Positions 1-9,639 are shown, counted from the first letter of the stretch. The stretch: DNA of 64,000 bases from Pseudomonas benzenivorans (GCF_900100495.1 NZ_FNCT01000006.1:124001-188000), one strand, 5' to 3'. Notes: generated by a model from the sequence alone, not told the origin. Translations and numbers: made by a program.

Positions 1-122
1 GCAGCCTGCTGCGCAACTGGCTGGGCAACCCGCGCGTGCTGCGTGGCTTCAATATCGGCATGGCGCTGCTGCTGGTCGCCTCGCTCTACCCCATCTTCGC
101 CGACGTGCAGGGAGTGCTCTGA
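1..122 (+). CDS. LysE/RhtB-type translocator, C-terminal end only
   Basis: Only the last 39 codons are in the window. The frame ends with the stop TGA at 120-122, which overlaps the ATG of benE (ATGA), so the two genes are translationally coupled. The residues run from RNWLGNPRVLRGFNIGMAL through a hydrophobic helix to ADVQGVL. A final transmembrane helix following an N-R-x-x-G-x-x-L-L type segment is typical of LysE/RhtB amino-acid exporters. The rest of the protein lies upstream, so the family call rests on this short tail and is tentative. Confidence 0.55.
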   Translation, partial: SLLRNWLGNPRVLRGFNIGMALLLVASLYPIFADVQGVL

Positions 123-1315
123 TGACGGAACTGACGCAAAGCCGCCTGCGCCCGCTGAGCGACAGCTCGACTTCGGCGGTGGTCGCCGGCTTTATTGCCA
201 TGCTCACCGGCTACACCAGCTCGCTGGTGCTGATGTTCCAGGCCGGGCAAGCCGCCGGGCTGTCCGGCGGACAGATTTCCTCGTGGATCTGGGCGCTGTC
301 GATCGGCATGGCCATTGGCTCCATCGCGCTGTCGCTGCGCTATCGCGCACCGGTGATGATCGCCTGGTCGACGCCGGGCGCGGCGCTGCTGATCAGCAGC
401 CTGCCGGGGGTGCCCTATGGCGAGGCGATCGGCGCCTATATCCTCGCCTCGGCGCTGATCGTGCTGATCGGCCTGACTGGCAGCTTCGAGCGCATCATGC
501 AGCGGATTCCCGGCTCCATCGCCGCCGCCCTGCTGGCCGGGGTGCTGTTCAAGATCGGCCTGGAGATCTGCGGCGCCGCCGAACAGCAACCGCTGCTGGT
601 GGTGGCCATGCTGCTCGCCTACCTGCTGGGCAAGCGCCTGTGGCCGCGTTATGCGGTGCTCGCCGCGTTGCTGGTCGGCAGCCTGCTCGCCGGCGTGTTC
701 GGCCTGCTGGATTTCAGCGGCTTCGAGTTGCAACTGGCCACGCCCGTCTGGACCACGCCGAGCTTCTCCTGGGCCGCGGCGATCAGCATCGGCATCCCGC
801 TGTTCATCGTCGCCATGGCCTCGCAGAACCTGCCGGGCATCGCCGTGCTGCGCGCCAACGGCTACCACCATGTGCCGGCCTCCAAGCTGCTCACCAGCAC
901 CGGCCTGATCTCGATCCTGCTGGCGCCGTTCGGCTCCCACGGCATCCACATGGCGGCAATCAGCGCGGCCATCTGCGCCGGCCCCGAGGCCCACGAGGAC
1001 CCGGCCAAGCGCTACACCGCGGCGGTCTGGTGCGGGCTGTTCTACGGCATCGCCGGGATCTTCGGTGCCACCCTGGCGGCGCTGTTCAGCGCCCTACCCA
1101 AGGCGCTGATCCTGTCGATCGCCGCCCTGGCACTGTTCGCCTCGATCATCGGCGGCCTGACCCAGGCCATGAGCGAACCCAAGGAACGCGAGGCGGCGCT
1201 GATCACCTTCCTGGTCACCGCCTCGGGCATGAGCCTGTTTTCGGTCGGCTCGGCGTTCTGGGGGATAGTCGCGGGGCTGATCACCCTGGCGATCCTCAAT
1301 GCCGGCAAGCGTTAA
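122..1315 (+). CDS. benE: BenE-type benzoate/H+ symporter
   Basis: A 397-residue, almost wholly hydrophobic inner-membrane protein with about 11-12 predicted helices. The motifs PVMIAWSTPGAALL near residue 80 and SQNLPGIAVLRANGY near 240 are characteristic of BenE, which imports benzoate with protons. The start overlaps the stop of the preceding exporter gene by ATGA. No benzoate catabolic genes (benABCD) lie in the window, so the real substrate may be another small aromatic acid or compound. The length agrees with the family (about 390-400 residues). Confidence 0.85.
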   Translation: MTELTQSRLRPLSDSSTSAVVAGFIAMLTGYTSSLVLMFQAGQAAGLSGGQISSWIWALSIGMAIGSIALSLRYRAPVMIAWSTPGAALLISSLPGVPYGEAIGAYILASALIVLIGLTGSFERIMQRIPGSIAAALLAGVLFKIGLEICGAAEQQPLLVVAMLLAYLLGKRLWPRYAVLAALLVGSLLAGVFGLLDFSGFELQLATPVWTTPSFSWAAAISIGIPLFIVAMASQNLPGIAVLRANGYHHVPASKLLTSTGLISILLAPFGSHGIHMAAISAAICAGPEAHEDPAKRYTAAVWCGLFYGIAGIFGATLAALFSALPKALILSIAALALFASIIGGLTQAMSEPKEREAALITFLVTASGMSLFSVGSAFWGIVAGLITLAILNAGKR

Positions 1316-1317
1316 CC

Positions 1318-1384
1318 GTAGGAGCGGGCCATGCCCGCGAACGGTGGCGGGTCTGGCGATTTCGCGGCCATGGGCCGCTCCTAC
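1318..1384. repeat. REP-type palindrome
   Basis: Imperfect inverted repeat whose arms begin GTAGGAGCGGGCCATG and end CATGGGCCGCTCCTAC. This is the classic Pseudomonas REP family. It lies just after benE and may fold as a hairpin that protects the 3' end of the transcript. Confidence 0.8.
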
Positions 1385-1400
1385 GAAACACCCGAAAACC

Positions 1401-1466
1401 GTAGCCTGGATGAAATCCGGGAAAATTACCGCCCCACCCAACGCCCCCCGGATTGCATCCGGGCTA
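1401..1466. repeat. Second palindromic repeat (GTAGCCTGGATG family)
   Basis: The arms GTAGCCTGGATGAAATCCGG and CCGGATTGCATCCGGGCTAC are near-perfect reverse complements. This short intergenic repeat is common in Pseudomonas and related genomes. It directly follows the REP element, giving two unrelated palindromes in tandem. Confidence 0.7.
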
Positions 1467-1506
1467 CGACCTGACGCGATCGGCCGATGAGGTCACCCCA
1501 AAGAAC

Positions 1507-1530
1507 AAAGGCGCCTGAGTAGGCGCCTTT
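1507..1530. terminator. Bidirectional Rho-independent terminator
   Basis: Stem AAAGGCGCCT / AGGCGCCTTT with a GAGT loop and A/T-rich flanks on both sides. It lies between the convergent benE and SDR genes, so it can end both transcripts. Confidence 0.8.
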
Positions 1531-1553
1531 CTCTTGCTGCGAGTGAAGCACGA

Positions 1554-2315
1554 TCAGATCGCCGTAGCCCCGCCGTCCACCGCCAGGGCATGGCCGGTGG
1601 TGAAGGCCGCGCCGTCGCAGCACAGGTAGAGCACCGCAGTGGCGATTTCCTCGACCTTGCCGATGCGCCCGACCGGGTGCATGGCCGCGGCGAACTCGGC
1701 CTTCTTCGGGTCGGACTCGTAGGCGCGGCGGAACATGTCGGTGTCGATCACTGCCGGGCATACGGCGTTGACGCGGATCTTCTTCTTCGCGTACTCCACC
1801 GCGGCCGACTTGGTCAGGCCGATCACCGCGTGCTTGGAGGCGGCGTAGATGCTCATCTTCGGCGCCGCGCCGAGGCCGGCGACCGAGGCGGTGTTGACGA
1901 TCGCACCGCCGCCCTGGGCCAGCAGCAGCGGGATCTGGTGCTTCATGCACAGCCACACGCCCTTGACGTTGACGCCGATGATCGCGTCGAACTCGGCCTC
2001 GCTGCCCTCGGCCAGCTTGCCCTTCTCGATCTCGATGCCGGCGTTGTTGAAGGCGTAATCCAGACGGCCGTAGGCGGCCAGGGTGGCGTCCATCAGCGCC
2101 TTGACCTCGGTCTCGCGGGTCACGTCGCAGCGCACGAAGGCCGCCTCGCCGCCGGCCGCGCGGATCAGCTCGGCAGTGCCTTCGCCGCCCGCCACGTCGA
2201 CGTCGGAAACCACCACCTTGAGGCCTTCGTTGGCGAAGGCCAGCGCGGTGGCGCGGCCGATACCGGCGGCCGCGCCGGTGACCAGGGCCACCTGGCCGGA
2301 AAAGCTCAAGCTCAT
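1554..2315 (-). CDS. Short-chain dehydrogenase/reductase (SDR)
   Basis: A 253-residue classical SDR. The NAD(P)-binding TGAAAGIG motif is near residue 14, NNAG near 90, and the catalytic YAASK near 155, with upstream Ser in NTASVAG. The start chosen is the ATG at 2315 (MSLSFSGQVALVTG), preceded by GAGGA at a suitable distance; an open frame extends 23 codons upstream but looks non-coding. It is transcribed away from the next gene, an NADP-dependent MDR oxidoreductase. As I recall, PA1649/PA1648 of P. aeruginosa show the same pairing. Substrate unknown. Confidence 0.85.
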   Translation of the reverse strand: MSLSFSGQVALVTGAAAGIGRATALAFANEGLKVVVSDVDVAGGEGTAELIRAAGGEAAFVRCDVTRETEVKALMDATLAAYGRLDYAFNNAGIEIEKGKLAEGSEAEFDAIIGVNVKGVWLCMKHQIPLLLAQGGGAIVNTASVAGLGAAPKMSIYAASKHAVIGLTKSAAVEYAKKKIRVNAVCPAVIDTDMFRRAYESDPKKAEFAAAMHPVGRIGKVEEIATAVLYLCCDGAAFTTGHALAVDGGATAI

Positions 2316-2541
2316 CTGTGTGTCCTCGCAAGGAGTGAAAGTCAGCGCCGAGTCTAGCCAGGCTCGCGGCCGGCGCGGCAGCACTATTCGAACAGCGGTT
2401 GGAGCTTCATCCAGACTAATGATTAACCCACCGGGTCCGTCATCAGCCGAATGGATCGGCGCCTATTCGGCCCCGCGGCGAACCTTGCCCCGAGCGCAGA
2501 GAGGGACTATCACCTTAGCTTTCGTCCAGCGAGTAACGACC

Positions 2542-3549
2542 ATGACCGCCACCCTCAATCGCCAATTCCTCCTCGCCCAACGTCCGGTCGGCCTGCCCAG
2601 CCGCGACACCTTCAGCTATGTGGAAACCCCGCTCGGCGAGCCCGGCCCGGGGCAGATCCTGGTGAAGAACCTCTACCTGTCCCTCGACCCGGCCATGCGC
2701 GGCTGGATGAACGATGCCAAGTCCTATATCCCGCCGGTCGGCATCGGCGAGGTGATGCGCGCCCTCGGCGTCGGTGAGGTGATCGCCTCGCAGCACCCGG
2801 GCTTCGCCGTCGGCGACCACGTCAACGGCGCCCTCGGCGTGCAGGACTACTTCCTCGGCGAACCCAAGGGCTTCTACAAGGTCGACCCCAAGCGCGCCCC
2901 GCTGCCGCTGTACCTGTCGGCCCTGGGCATGACCGGGATGACCGCCTACTTCGCCCTGCTCGACGTCGGCGCGCCCAAGGCCGGGGAAACCGTGGTGATC
3001 TCCGGCGCCGCCGGTGCGGTCGGCAGCATCGCCGGGCAGATTGCCAAGCTCAAGGGCTGCCGGGTGGTCGGCATCGCCGGCGGTGCCGACAAGTGCCAGT
3101 TCCTGATCGACGAGCTGGGCTTCGACGGCGCCATCGACTACAAGCACGAAGACCTCCACGCCGCGCTCAAGCGCGAGTGCCCGAAGGGCGTGGACGTGTA
3201 TTTCGACAACGTCGGCGGCGAGATCCTCGACGCCGTGCTGACGCGGATCAACTTCAAGGCGCGGGTGGTGATCTGCGGAGCCATCAGCCAGTACAACAAC
3301 AAGGAAGCGGTCAAGGGTCCGGCCAACTACCTGGCGCTGCTGGTCAACAGCGCACGCATGGAAGGCATGGTGGTGATGACCTACGCCCCGCGCTTCGCCG
3401 AGGCGGCCCAGGAGATGGGCGGCTGGCTGGCCAGCGGCCAACTCAAATCCAGGGAAGACATAGTCCCGGGCCTGACGACCTTCCCGGAAACCCTGCTCAA
3501 GCTGTTCAGCGGGGAGAACTTCGGCAAGCTGGTGCTTAAGGTCGAATAA
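2542..3549 (+). CDS. NADP-dependent oxidoreductase, CurA/LTB4DH-like MDR family
   Basis: A 335-residue zinc-free medium-chain reductase. The N-terminal GroES-like part contains LDPAMRGWMND, the Rossmann motif is SGAAGAVGSIAGQIAKLKG near residue 155, and YFDNVGGEILD is the family signature for double-bond reductases (leukotriene B4 dehydrogenase, curcumin reductase CurA). It would reduce the C=C bond of alpha,beta-unsaturated carbonyl compounds with NADPH. The ATG at 2542 begins MTATLNRQF; the open frame reaching further upstream overlaps the divergent SDR and is not credible. A REP-like hairpin follows the stop. Confidence 0.85.
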   Translation: MTATLNRQFLLAQRPVGLPSRDTFSYVETPLGEPGPGQILVKNLYLSLDPAMRGWMNDAKSYIPPVGIGEVMRALGVGEVIASQHPGFAVGDHVNGALGVQDYFLGEPKGFYKVDPKRAPLPLYLSALGMTGMTAYFALLDVGAPKAGETVVISGAAGAVGSIAGQIAKLKGCRVVGIAGGADKCQFLIDELGFDGAIDYKHEDLHAALKRECPKGVDVYFDNVGGEILDAVLTRINFKARVVICGAISQYNNKEAVKGPANYLALLVNSARMEGMVVMTYAPRFAEAAQEMGGWLASGQLKSREDIVPGLTTFPETLLKLFSGENFGKLVLKVE

Positions 3550-3573
3550 CTACCCAAGCTTCAAAATCGCTTT

Positions 3574-3627
3574 GTGGGAGGGGCTTTAGCCGCGACGCTG
3601 CAATGTCGCGGCTAAAGCCCCTCCCAC
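3574..3627. repeat. REP-type perfect palindrome
   Basis: Arms GTGGGAGGGGCTTTAGCCGC and GCGGCTAAAGCCCCTCCCAC pair perfectly around a short loop. It lies between the convergent oxidoreductase and RND genes, where it may act as a bidirectional transcript end. Confidence 0.85.
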
Positions 3628-3670
3628 AGGCTCTGCGTATGCTGGGGCCCTAAGCTATGCCCCCTTCTCA

Positions 3671-6600
3671 CTAAGCGACCGCCACTTCCTCGCTCTGCTG
3701 TTTGATCGGCCGCCAGCGGCGCAGCAGCAGATAGAGCGTGGGAATGACGAACAACGTGAACAAGGTGCCGACCAACAGGCCGCCGACTATCACCAGGCCG
3801 ATCTGCTGGCGGCTCTCGGCGCCGGCGCCGCTGGCGATCGCCAGCGGCAGCGAGCCAAGGACCATGGCCCCGGTGGTCATCAGGATCGGCCGCAGGCGCT
3901 GCACCGCGGCAGCGATCAGCGCGCCGCGCAGCTCATGCCCCTCGCGCAGCAGGTGGTTGGCGAACTCGACGATCAGGATACCGTGCTTGGTGATCAGGCC
4001 GATCAGGGTCACCAGGCCGATCTGCGAGTAGATGTTCAGGGTGCCGCCGAACAGGGTCAGCGCCAGCAGGGCGCCGGCCATCGACAGCGGCACGCTGAAG
4101 AGGATGATCATCGGGTCGCTGAAGCTCTCGAACTGCGCCGCCAGCACCAGGAAGATGAAGGCCAGGGCCAGGGCGAAGATCAGCGCGATGCCCACGCTGG
4201 ACTCCTTGAAGTCGCGCGAGGTGCCGGTGTAGTCGTACTGGGTCTCCGCCGGGAACACCGCGCGGGCGGCATCCTCCAGGTGATCCAGGGCCTCGCCCAG
4301 GGTGTAGCCGCTGCCGACGTTGGCGCTGATGGTCACCGCGCGCAGCTGGTTGAAGTGGTTGAGTTCGCGTGGCGCCACGGTTTCGCGCACCTCGATCAGG
4401 TTGGACAGCTGCACCATGCTGTCGTCGCGGCCGCGCACGTAGACCCGGTCGAGATCCTGCGGGTTGCTGCGGTCGACATCCTGCAGCTGCACCAGCACGT
4501 CGTACTGCTCGCCGCTCTGCTTGAAGCGGGTCACCTGGCGGCTGCCGAACAAGCTTTCCAGGCTGCGGCCGATGGTCGCCACGTCGCTGCCGACCGCCAC
4601 CGCCTGCTCGCGGTTGACCGTGACCTTGAGCTGCGGCGTATTCAGTTTGAGATCGCTGTCCAGGCTTTCCAGGCCGGGATAGTCGCGCAGCCGCTCCAGC
4701 AGCTCGTCGACATAGCCCTGCAGCTCGGCGAACTCCAGCGAGGAGCGGATCACGAAGTTGACCGGCTGGTTGCGCACGCTCTGCCCCAGCGGCGGCCGGT
4801 TGACCGGGAAGGCGCGCACCCCGGCGATGTCCTGCAGTTTCGGCAGCAGCTCGTTGCGGATCTCGAACTGGCTGCGCGAGCGCTCGGCCCAGTCCTCCAG
4901 CTTCATGAAGGAGATGCCCTGGGCCACGGTGGGGAAGCCGGCCACCACCAGGTAGCGGTTGGTCTCGGGGATGCTCGCGTAGGCCGTCTCGAGCTCCCGT
5001 GCATAGCGGGCGGTGTAGCCGATGGTGGCGCCGTCCGGGCCGTTGAACACCCCGACTATGGTGCCGGTGTCCTCGGTCGGCGCCAGTTCCGACTTCAGGC
5101 CGGAGAACAGCCAGGCACTGGCCAGCACCATCAGCAGCAGCACGCCGAGCACCAGCGGCCAGGCGTCCAGGGCTCGGCCCAGGAGCCGCTGGTAGCGCAA
5201 GGTCAGGCCGCCCAGGAAGCCTTCGATCTGGTTGTACACGCGGCTGTGCGCCTGGCGGCCCTGGTGCGGCTGGAGCAGCAGCGCGCACATCATCGGCGTC
5301 AGGCTCAGGGCGACGAAGCCGGAGACCAGCACCGCGCCGGCCAGGGTCCAGGCGAACTCGGTGAACAGCTTGCCGGTACTGCCCTGCATGAAGCCGATCG
5401 GGGCGAACACCGCGGCCAGGGTCAGGGTCATGGCGATCACCGCGAAGGCGATCTCGCGGCTGCCGGTGAACGCCGCCTGCAGCGGTTTCATCCCGGCCTC
5501 GATATGCCGGTGGATGTTCTCCAGCATGACGATGGCATCGTCCACCACCAGGCCGATGGCCAGCACCATGGCCAGCAGGGTCAGGGTGTTGATGGTGAAG
5601 CCCATCAGGCTCATCAGGGCGAAGGCGCCGATCAGCGACACCGGGATGGTCACCAGCGGGATCAGGGTGGCGCGCAGCGAACGGAGGAAGATGAAGATGA
5701 TCAGGATGACCAGCGCCACCGCCTCCCAGATGGTGAGGAAGACGTTGTCGATCGACTCGCGGATGAACAGCGAGTTGTCGTTGGCGATGGCCATCTCCAT
5801 GCCGTCCGGCAGCAGCGCACGCACGTCCGGCAGCGCCGCGTTCAGGCCGTCGGAGATGTCCAGGGGATTGGCGGTGGCCTGCTTGATCACGCCCATGGAC
5901 ACCGCCGGGCGGCCCTTGTAGCGGACGATGCTGCGCTCGTCCGCCGCGCCGATTTCGGCCTGGCCAACGTCGGCCAGGCGCAGCAGGTAGCCGCGCGAAT
6001 CGTCGAGGATCAGCTGGTTGAATTGCTCCGCGGTGCTCAGGTCGGTTTCCGACAGCACGCTGAACTCGCGCTGCCGCGACTCGATGCGCCCGGCCGGAAT
6101 CTCCACGTTCTGCCGGCGCAGGGCGTCTTCCACATCCTGCACCGTGAGGTTGTGCGCGGCGAGCTTCTCCGGGTCGAGCCAGATGCGCATGGCGAAGGTC
6201 CGCGCGCCGCGGATCTGCACCTCGGCGACGCCGGGGATGGTCTGCAGGCGATCCTTGATCACCCGCTCCAGCACATCGGTGATCTCCATGGCGTTGTAGC
6301 GCTCGCTGAAGAACGCCAGCCAGATCACCGGCTGGGCATCGGCCTCGACCTTCTGCACGATCGGTTCGTCGATCTCGTCCGGCAGCAGGCCGCGCACCCG
6401 GCCGAGGCGGTCGCGCACGTCGTTGGCGGCCTCGTCGGAATTGCTGCCAAGACGGAACTGCGCGGTGATCTGGGTGTTTTCCGAACGGCTGATGGAGCTG
6501 ACGAAATCCAGCCCCTCGATCCCCGAGAGCACGTCCTCGATCGGCTGGGCGACCTGCGACTCCATGATTTCCGGGCTGGCACCGGGATAGATGACGTTGA

Positions 6601-6739
6601 CCGTGACGATCGGCACGTCGATGTTCGGGTATTCGCGCACGCTCAGGCGCTGGTAGGCCATCAGCCCGAGCAGCACCAGGATCAGCGACAGCACGGTGGC
6701 GAATACCGGCCGGCGGATGCAGATGTCGGACAGCGTCAT
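3671..6739 (-). CDS. RND efflux pump inner-membrane subunit (HAE1 family)
   Basis: A 1022-residue proton-driven resistance-nodulation-division transporter. It has the N-terminal DICIRRPVFATVLSLILVL helix, the porter motif YPGASPEIMESQVAQPIED, the TM4 proton-relay Asp pair in GLVVDDAIVMLENIHRH, and a duplicated second half ending with LITKHGILIVEFAN. The ATG at 6739 gives the standard HAE1 start (MTLSDICIRRP) and overlaps the stop of the adaptor gene by ATGA. It exports drugs or other amphiphiles across the envelope with the adjacent adaptor. No outer-membrane channel gene is adjacent, so it probably borrows a TolC/OprM-type protein. The substrate is unknown. Confidence 0.92.
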   Translation of the reverse strand: MTLSDICIRRPVFATVLSLILVLLGLMAYQRLSVREYPNIDVPIVTVNVIYPGASPEIMESQVAQPIEDVLSGIEGLDFVSSISRSENTQITAQFRLGSNSDEAANDVRDRLGRVRGLLPDEIDEPIVQKVEADAQPVIWLAFFSERYNAMEITDVLERVIKDRLQTIPGVAEVQIRGARTFAMRIWLDPEKLAAHNLTVQDVEDALRRQNVEIPAGRIESRQREFSVLSETDLSTAEQFNQLILDDSRGYLLRLADVGQAEIGAADERSIVRYKGRPAVSMGVIKQATANPLDISDGLNAALPDVRALLPDGMEMAIANDNSLFIRESIDNVFLTIWEAVALVILIIFIFLRSLRATLIPLVTIPVSLIGAFALMSLMGFTINTLTLLAMVLAIGLVVDDAIVMLENIHRHIEAGMKPLQAAFTGSREIAFAVIAMTLTLAAVFAPIGFMQGSTGKLFTEFAWTLAGAVLVSGFVALSLTPMMCALLLQPHQGRQAHSRVYNQIEGFLGGLTLRYQRLLGRALDAWPLVLGVLLLMVLASAWLFSGLKSELAPTEDTGTIVGVFNGPDGATIGYTARYARELETAYASIPETNRYLVVAGFPTVAQGISFMKLEDWAERSRSQFEIRNELLPKLQDIAGVRAFPVNRPPLGQSVRNQPVNFVIRSSLEFAELQGYVDELLERLRDYPGLESLDSDLKLNTPQLKVTVNREQAVAVGSDVATIGRSLESLFGSRQVTRFKQSGEQYDVLVQLQDVDRSNPQDLDRVYVRGRDDSMVQLSNLIEVRETVAPRELNHFNQLRAVTISANVGSGYTLGEALDHLEDAARAVFPAETQYDYTGTSRDFKESSVGIALIFALALAFIFLVLAAQFESFSDPMIILFSVPLSMAGALLALTLFGGTLNIYSQIGLVTLIGLITKHGILIVEFANHLLREGHELRGALIAAAVQRLRPILMTTGAMVLGSLPLAIASGAGAESRQQIGLVIVGGLLVGTLFTLFVIPTLYLLLRRWRPIKQQSEEVAVA

Positions 6740-7764
6740 GGCGCCGGCTCCACCGCCTTGGTGCGCACCGCCATGCCCTCGCGAACCTTCTGCCAACCGG
6801 CGCTGATCAGGGTTTCACCGCCCTGCAGGCCCTCGCGCACCTCGACCTGGCCGGCCAGGCGCTTGCCCAGCTTGACCTCGCGCCGTTCGACCTTGCCGTC
6901 CAGCACCAGGTTGACCAGCAGGCGCTCGCCGACCGGCATCACCGCCTCTTCGGGGATCACCAGCGCCGCGGGCCGCTCGGCGAGGATCACCACCACCTTG
7001 ACGAACTGCCCGGGACGCAGGCGCCGCTCGGCGTTGCCGATATGGGCGCGCACCGCCTGGCTGCGCCCGGCCTCGTCGAGGCGCGGGTTGATGGCGAAGA
7101 TCTCGCCGGAAAAGCGCTCGCCGGGAAAGGTGTCCAGGCTGATCTCGATCACCTGACCGAGACGGATCTGGTTGACCGCCTTCTGCGGGATGCGGAACTC
7201 GACCTTGAGCGGGTCGAGCACCTCGAGGTTGACGATGTCCTGGCCGGCCTCCAGGTAGTCGCCGGGGCTGACCTGGCGCAGGCCCAGCACGCCGTCGTGG
7301 GGGGCGAGAATCCGCGTCTTGTCCAGGCGCGCCTGGGCCAGTTCCAGGCTGGCGCGGGCGGCCTGCTGCTCGGCGCTGGCCTCGTCCAGGGCCTGGGCAT
7401 TACTGGCGCCGCGGCTGAACAGCAGCTGGGTGCGGCTGAAGTTCTTTTCCGCCAGGTTGAGGTTGGCGCGGGCCTGGGCCAGCTCCGCGCGGGCGATCGC
7501 ATCGTCCAGGCTGACCAGCAAGGCGCCCGCCTCGACCGCCTGGCCTTCGCGGAAATGCAGGGTGGCCAGGCGGCCTTCGATTTCCGGGCGGATCATCACC
7601 GACTCGTCCGAGCGCAACGAGCCGAAGGTGATCAGCTCGTCGCGCACCAGGCTCTTCTTCACCTGCACCACCTCGACCAGCGGGCCTTCGGCAGCCTGGA
7701 CGTGGAGCACGAGGGCCGCCAGCGACAGCAGCGCCACAGCGAGAAAACGCATCAGGGCGGACAT
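6736..7764 (-). CDS. RND periplasmic adaptor (membrane fusion protein)
   Basis: A 342-residue adaptor for the downstream RND pump. An N-terminal hydrophobic signal (about residues 1-22, ending VLHVQA) is followed by a beta-barrel strand region, the lipoyl half-motif GQAVEAGALLVSLDDA, an alpha hairpin rich in Ala/Leu (about 80-140), then the second lipoyl half ILAPHDGVLGLRQVSPGDYL and a barrel domain. The start is the ATG at 7764 with AAGAGG 6 nt upstream; a TTG two codons earlier is a less likely start. Its stop overlaps the pump start, showing translational coupling. Confidence 0.9.
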   Translation of the reverse strand: MSALMRFLAVALLSLAALVLHVQAAEGPLVEVVQVKKSLVRDELITFGSLRSDESVMIRPEIEGRLATLHFREGQAVEAGALLVSLDDAIARAELAQARANLNLAEKNFSRTQLLFSRGASNAQALDEASAEQQAARASLELAQARLDKTRILAPHDGVLGLRQVSPGDYLEAGQDIVNLEVLDPLKVEFRIPQKAVNQIRLGQVIEISLDTFPGERFSGEIFAINPRLDEAGRSQAVRAHIGNAERRLRPGQFVKVVVILAERPAALVIPEEAVMPVGERLLVNLVLDGKVERREVKLGKRLAGQVEVREGLQGGETLISAGWQKVREGMAVRTKAVEPAP

Positions 7765-7845
7765 ACACAACCTCTTGTCGTTGTAGAGGCTGAGTCTAAC
7801 GGGCCGCCCGCAGTAAAACAGCCGCCCGAGGTGTTTCGCTTTGTA

Positions 7846-8640
7846 TTACTGGCGCATGCCGCGGCCGCCGATCAGCAAACGGATGCACACGCCATAGAGC
7901 ACTGCCGTGGCCGCCAGCATGAACGCGATGGCGACGCCGATGCGGATGTCCGAGACGCCGAGGATGCCGTAGCGGAAGGCGTTGACCATGTGCAGGATCG
8001 GGTTGACCAGCGACACCGTCTGCCAGAACGGCGGCAACAGGGCGATCGAATAGAACACCCCGCCCAGGTAGGTCAAAGGCGTGAGGACGAAGGTCGGGAT
8101 GATCGAGATGTCGTCGAAGTTGCGCGCGAACACCGCGTTGACGAAGCCGCCGAGGGAGAAGATGGTCGCGGTCAGCAGCACCACCAGCACCGTCACCCCC
8201 AGGTGGTGCACCTGCAGGTGGGTGAAGAACAGCGACAGCAGGGTGACGATCAGGCCCACCGCCAGGCCGCGCAGCACGCCACCGACGACGAAGCCGATGA
8301 GGATGGTATGCGGCGACACCGGCGACACCAGCAGCTCCTCGACGTTGCGCTGGAACTTGCTGCCGAAGAAGCTCGACACCACGTTGCCGTAGGAGTTGGT
8401 GATCACCGACATCATGATCAGCCCCGGCACTATGTACTCCATGTAGCTGAAGCCGCCCATGTCGCCGATCTGCCGGCCGATCAGGTTACCGAAGATGACG
8501 AAGTACAGGACCATGGTGATCGCCGGCGGCAGCAGGGTCTGCGGCCAGATGCGGGTGAAGCGGCGGATCTCCCGGTAGACGATGGTGCGCAGCGCCACCA
8601 GGTTGGCGGCGAACTCGGTATTCAGGTAGGTCGTGTTCAT
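7846..8640 (-). CDS. ABC-2 type transporter permease
   Basis: A 264-residue ABC-2 permease with six predicted helices and the family motif PLTYLGGVFYSIALLPPFWQ near residue 190. The start (ATG at 8640, MNTTYLN) overlaps the stop of the upstream ATPase gene by ATGA; the frame stays open for 108 codons further upstream but only inside the ATPase gene. Together the two genes make a simple two-component exporter of the YadG/YadH type, corresponding in order to PA2811-PA2812. The substrate is not known. Confidence 0.9.
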   Translation of the reverse strand: MNTTYLNTEFAANLVALRTIVYREIRRFTRIWPQTLLPPAITMVLYFVIFGNLIGRQIGDMGGFSYMEYIVPGLIMMSVITNSYGNVVSSFFGSKFQRNVEELLVSPVSPHTILIGFVVGGVLRGLAVGLIVTLLSLFFTHLQVHHLGVTVLVVLLTATIFSLGGFVNAVFARNFDDISIIPTFVLTPLTYLGGVFYSIALLPPFWQTVSLVNPILHMVNAFRYGILGVSDIRIGVAIAFMLAATAVLYGVCIRLLIGGRGMRQ

Positions 8641-9569
8641 ACCGCCACCTTCGCCAGGTTCTTCTCGACCAGGGAGACGAACAGCTCCTCCAGGCGATTG
8701 GTCTTGTTGCGCAGGCTGAGCACCTCGATGTGCTGCTGCGCCAGCTGGCGGAACAGCTCGGTGATGCCCTGGCTCTTCTCCACCTGCACCTCCAGGGTGT
8801 GGTGGTCGAGCAGTTGCGCCGGGTAGCCGAGCAGCTGCGGCGGCACCAGCAGCGACTCCTTGAGGTCGAGCAGGAAGGTCTCCACGTGCAGCTTCTTCAG
8901 CAGTTCCTTCATGCTGGTGTTCTCGACGATGCGGCCGTGGTCGATGATGCCGATGTTGCGGCACAGCTGCTCGGCCTCCTCGAGGTAATGGGTGGTGAGG
9001 ATGATGGTGATGCCCTGCCGGTTAAGCTCGGTGAGGAAACTCCACATCGAGCGGCGCAACTCGATGTCGACCCCGGCGGTCGGCTCGTCGAGGATCAGCA
9101 GGCGCGGCTGGTGGACCAGGGCGCGGGCGATCATCAGCCGGCGCTTCATGCCGCCGGACAGTTCGCGCGACGGCACATTGCGCTTGTCCCACAAGCCCAG
9201 TTGCTTGAGGTACTGCTCGGCGCGCTCCCTGGCGATGCGCGCGGGAATGCCGTAGTAGCCGGCCTGGGTCACGACTATGTCGAAGACCTTCTCGAACTGG
9301 TTGAAGTTGAACTCCTGCGGCACCACGCCCAGGCAACGCTTGAGCGCCGAGGGCTCCCGGTCCAGGTCATGGCCGAACACGTTTACCGTGCCGCCTGTCT
9401 TGTTCACCAGGGTCGAAATGATGCCGATGGTGGTGGACTTGCCGGCGCCATTGGGCCCGAGCAAGGCGAAGAAATCGCCTTCGGCCACGTCCAGGTCGAT
9501 GCCATGCAGGGCCTGGAAGCCGTTGTTGTAGGTCTTGGTCAACTGCCGAATGGACAGAGCGCTAGTCAT
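8637..9569 (-). CDS. ABC exporter ATP-binding subunit
   Basis: A 310-residue ABC ATPase. Walker A is GPNGAGKST near residue 38, the signature is LSGGMKRRLMIARAL near 140, Walker B LLILDEPTAGVD follows, and the H-loop is TTHYLEEAEQL. The C-terminal 80 residues form the extra domain usual in YadG-like ATPases paired with ABC-2 permeases. It energises the permease encoded immediately downstream, to which it is coupled by an ATGA overlap. Confidence 0.92.
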   Translation of the reverse strand: MTSALSIRQLTKTYNNGFQALHGIDLDVAEGDFFALLGPNGAGKSTTIGIISTLVNKTGGTVNVFGHDLDREPSALKRCLGVVPQEFNFNQFEKVFDIVVTQAGYYGIPARIARERAEQYLKQLGLWDKRNVPSRELSGGMKRRLMIARALVHQPRLLILDEPTAGVDIELRRSMWSFLTELNRQGITIILTTHYLEEAEQLCRNIGIIDHGRIVENTSMKELLKKLHVETFLLDLKESLLVPPQLLGYPAQLLDHHTLEVQVEKSQGITELFRQLAQQHIEVLSLRNKTNRLEELFVSLVEKNLAKVAV

Positions 9570-9639
9570 TAGGGATACGCCCGCAACGAAAAGAACAGCT
9601 TAGATAAGGGTTGCCTGGGGTGATTGCAACTACGCCGGC

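Noticed and set aside
3935..7156. 1073-codon open frame on the plus strand opposite the RND pump
   Set aside because: It mirrors the RND and adaptor genes, its protein is Gln/His/Arg-rich low-complexity, and it has no motifs. It is a high-GC shadow.
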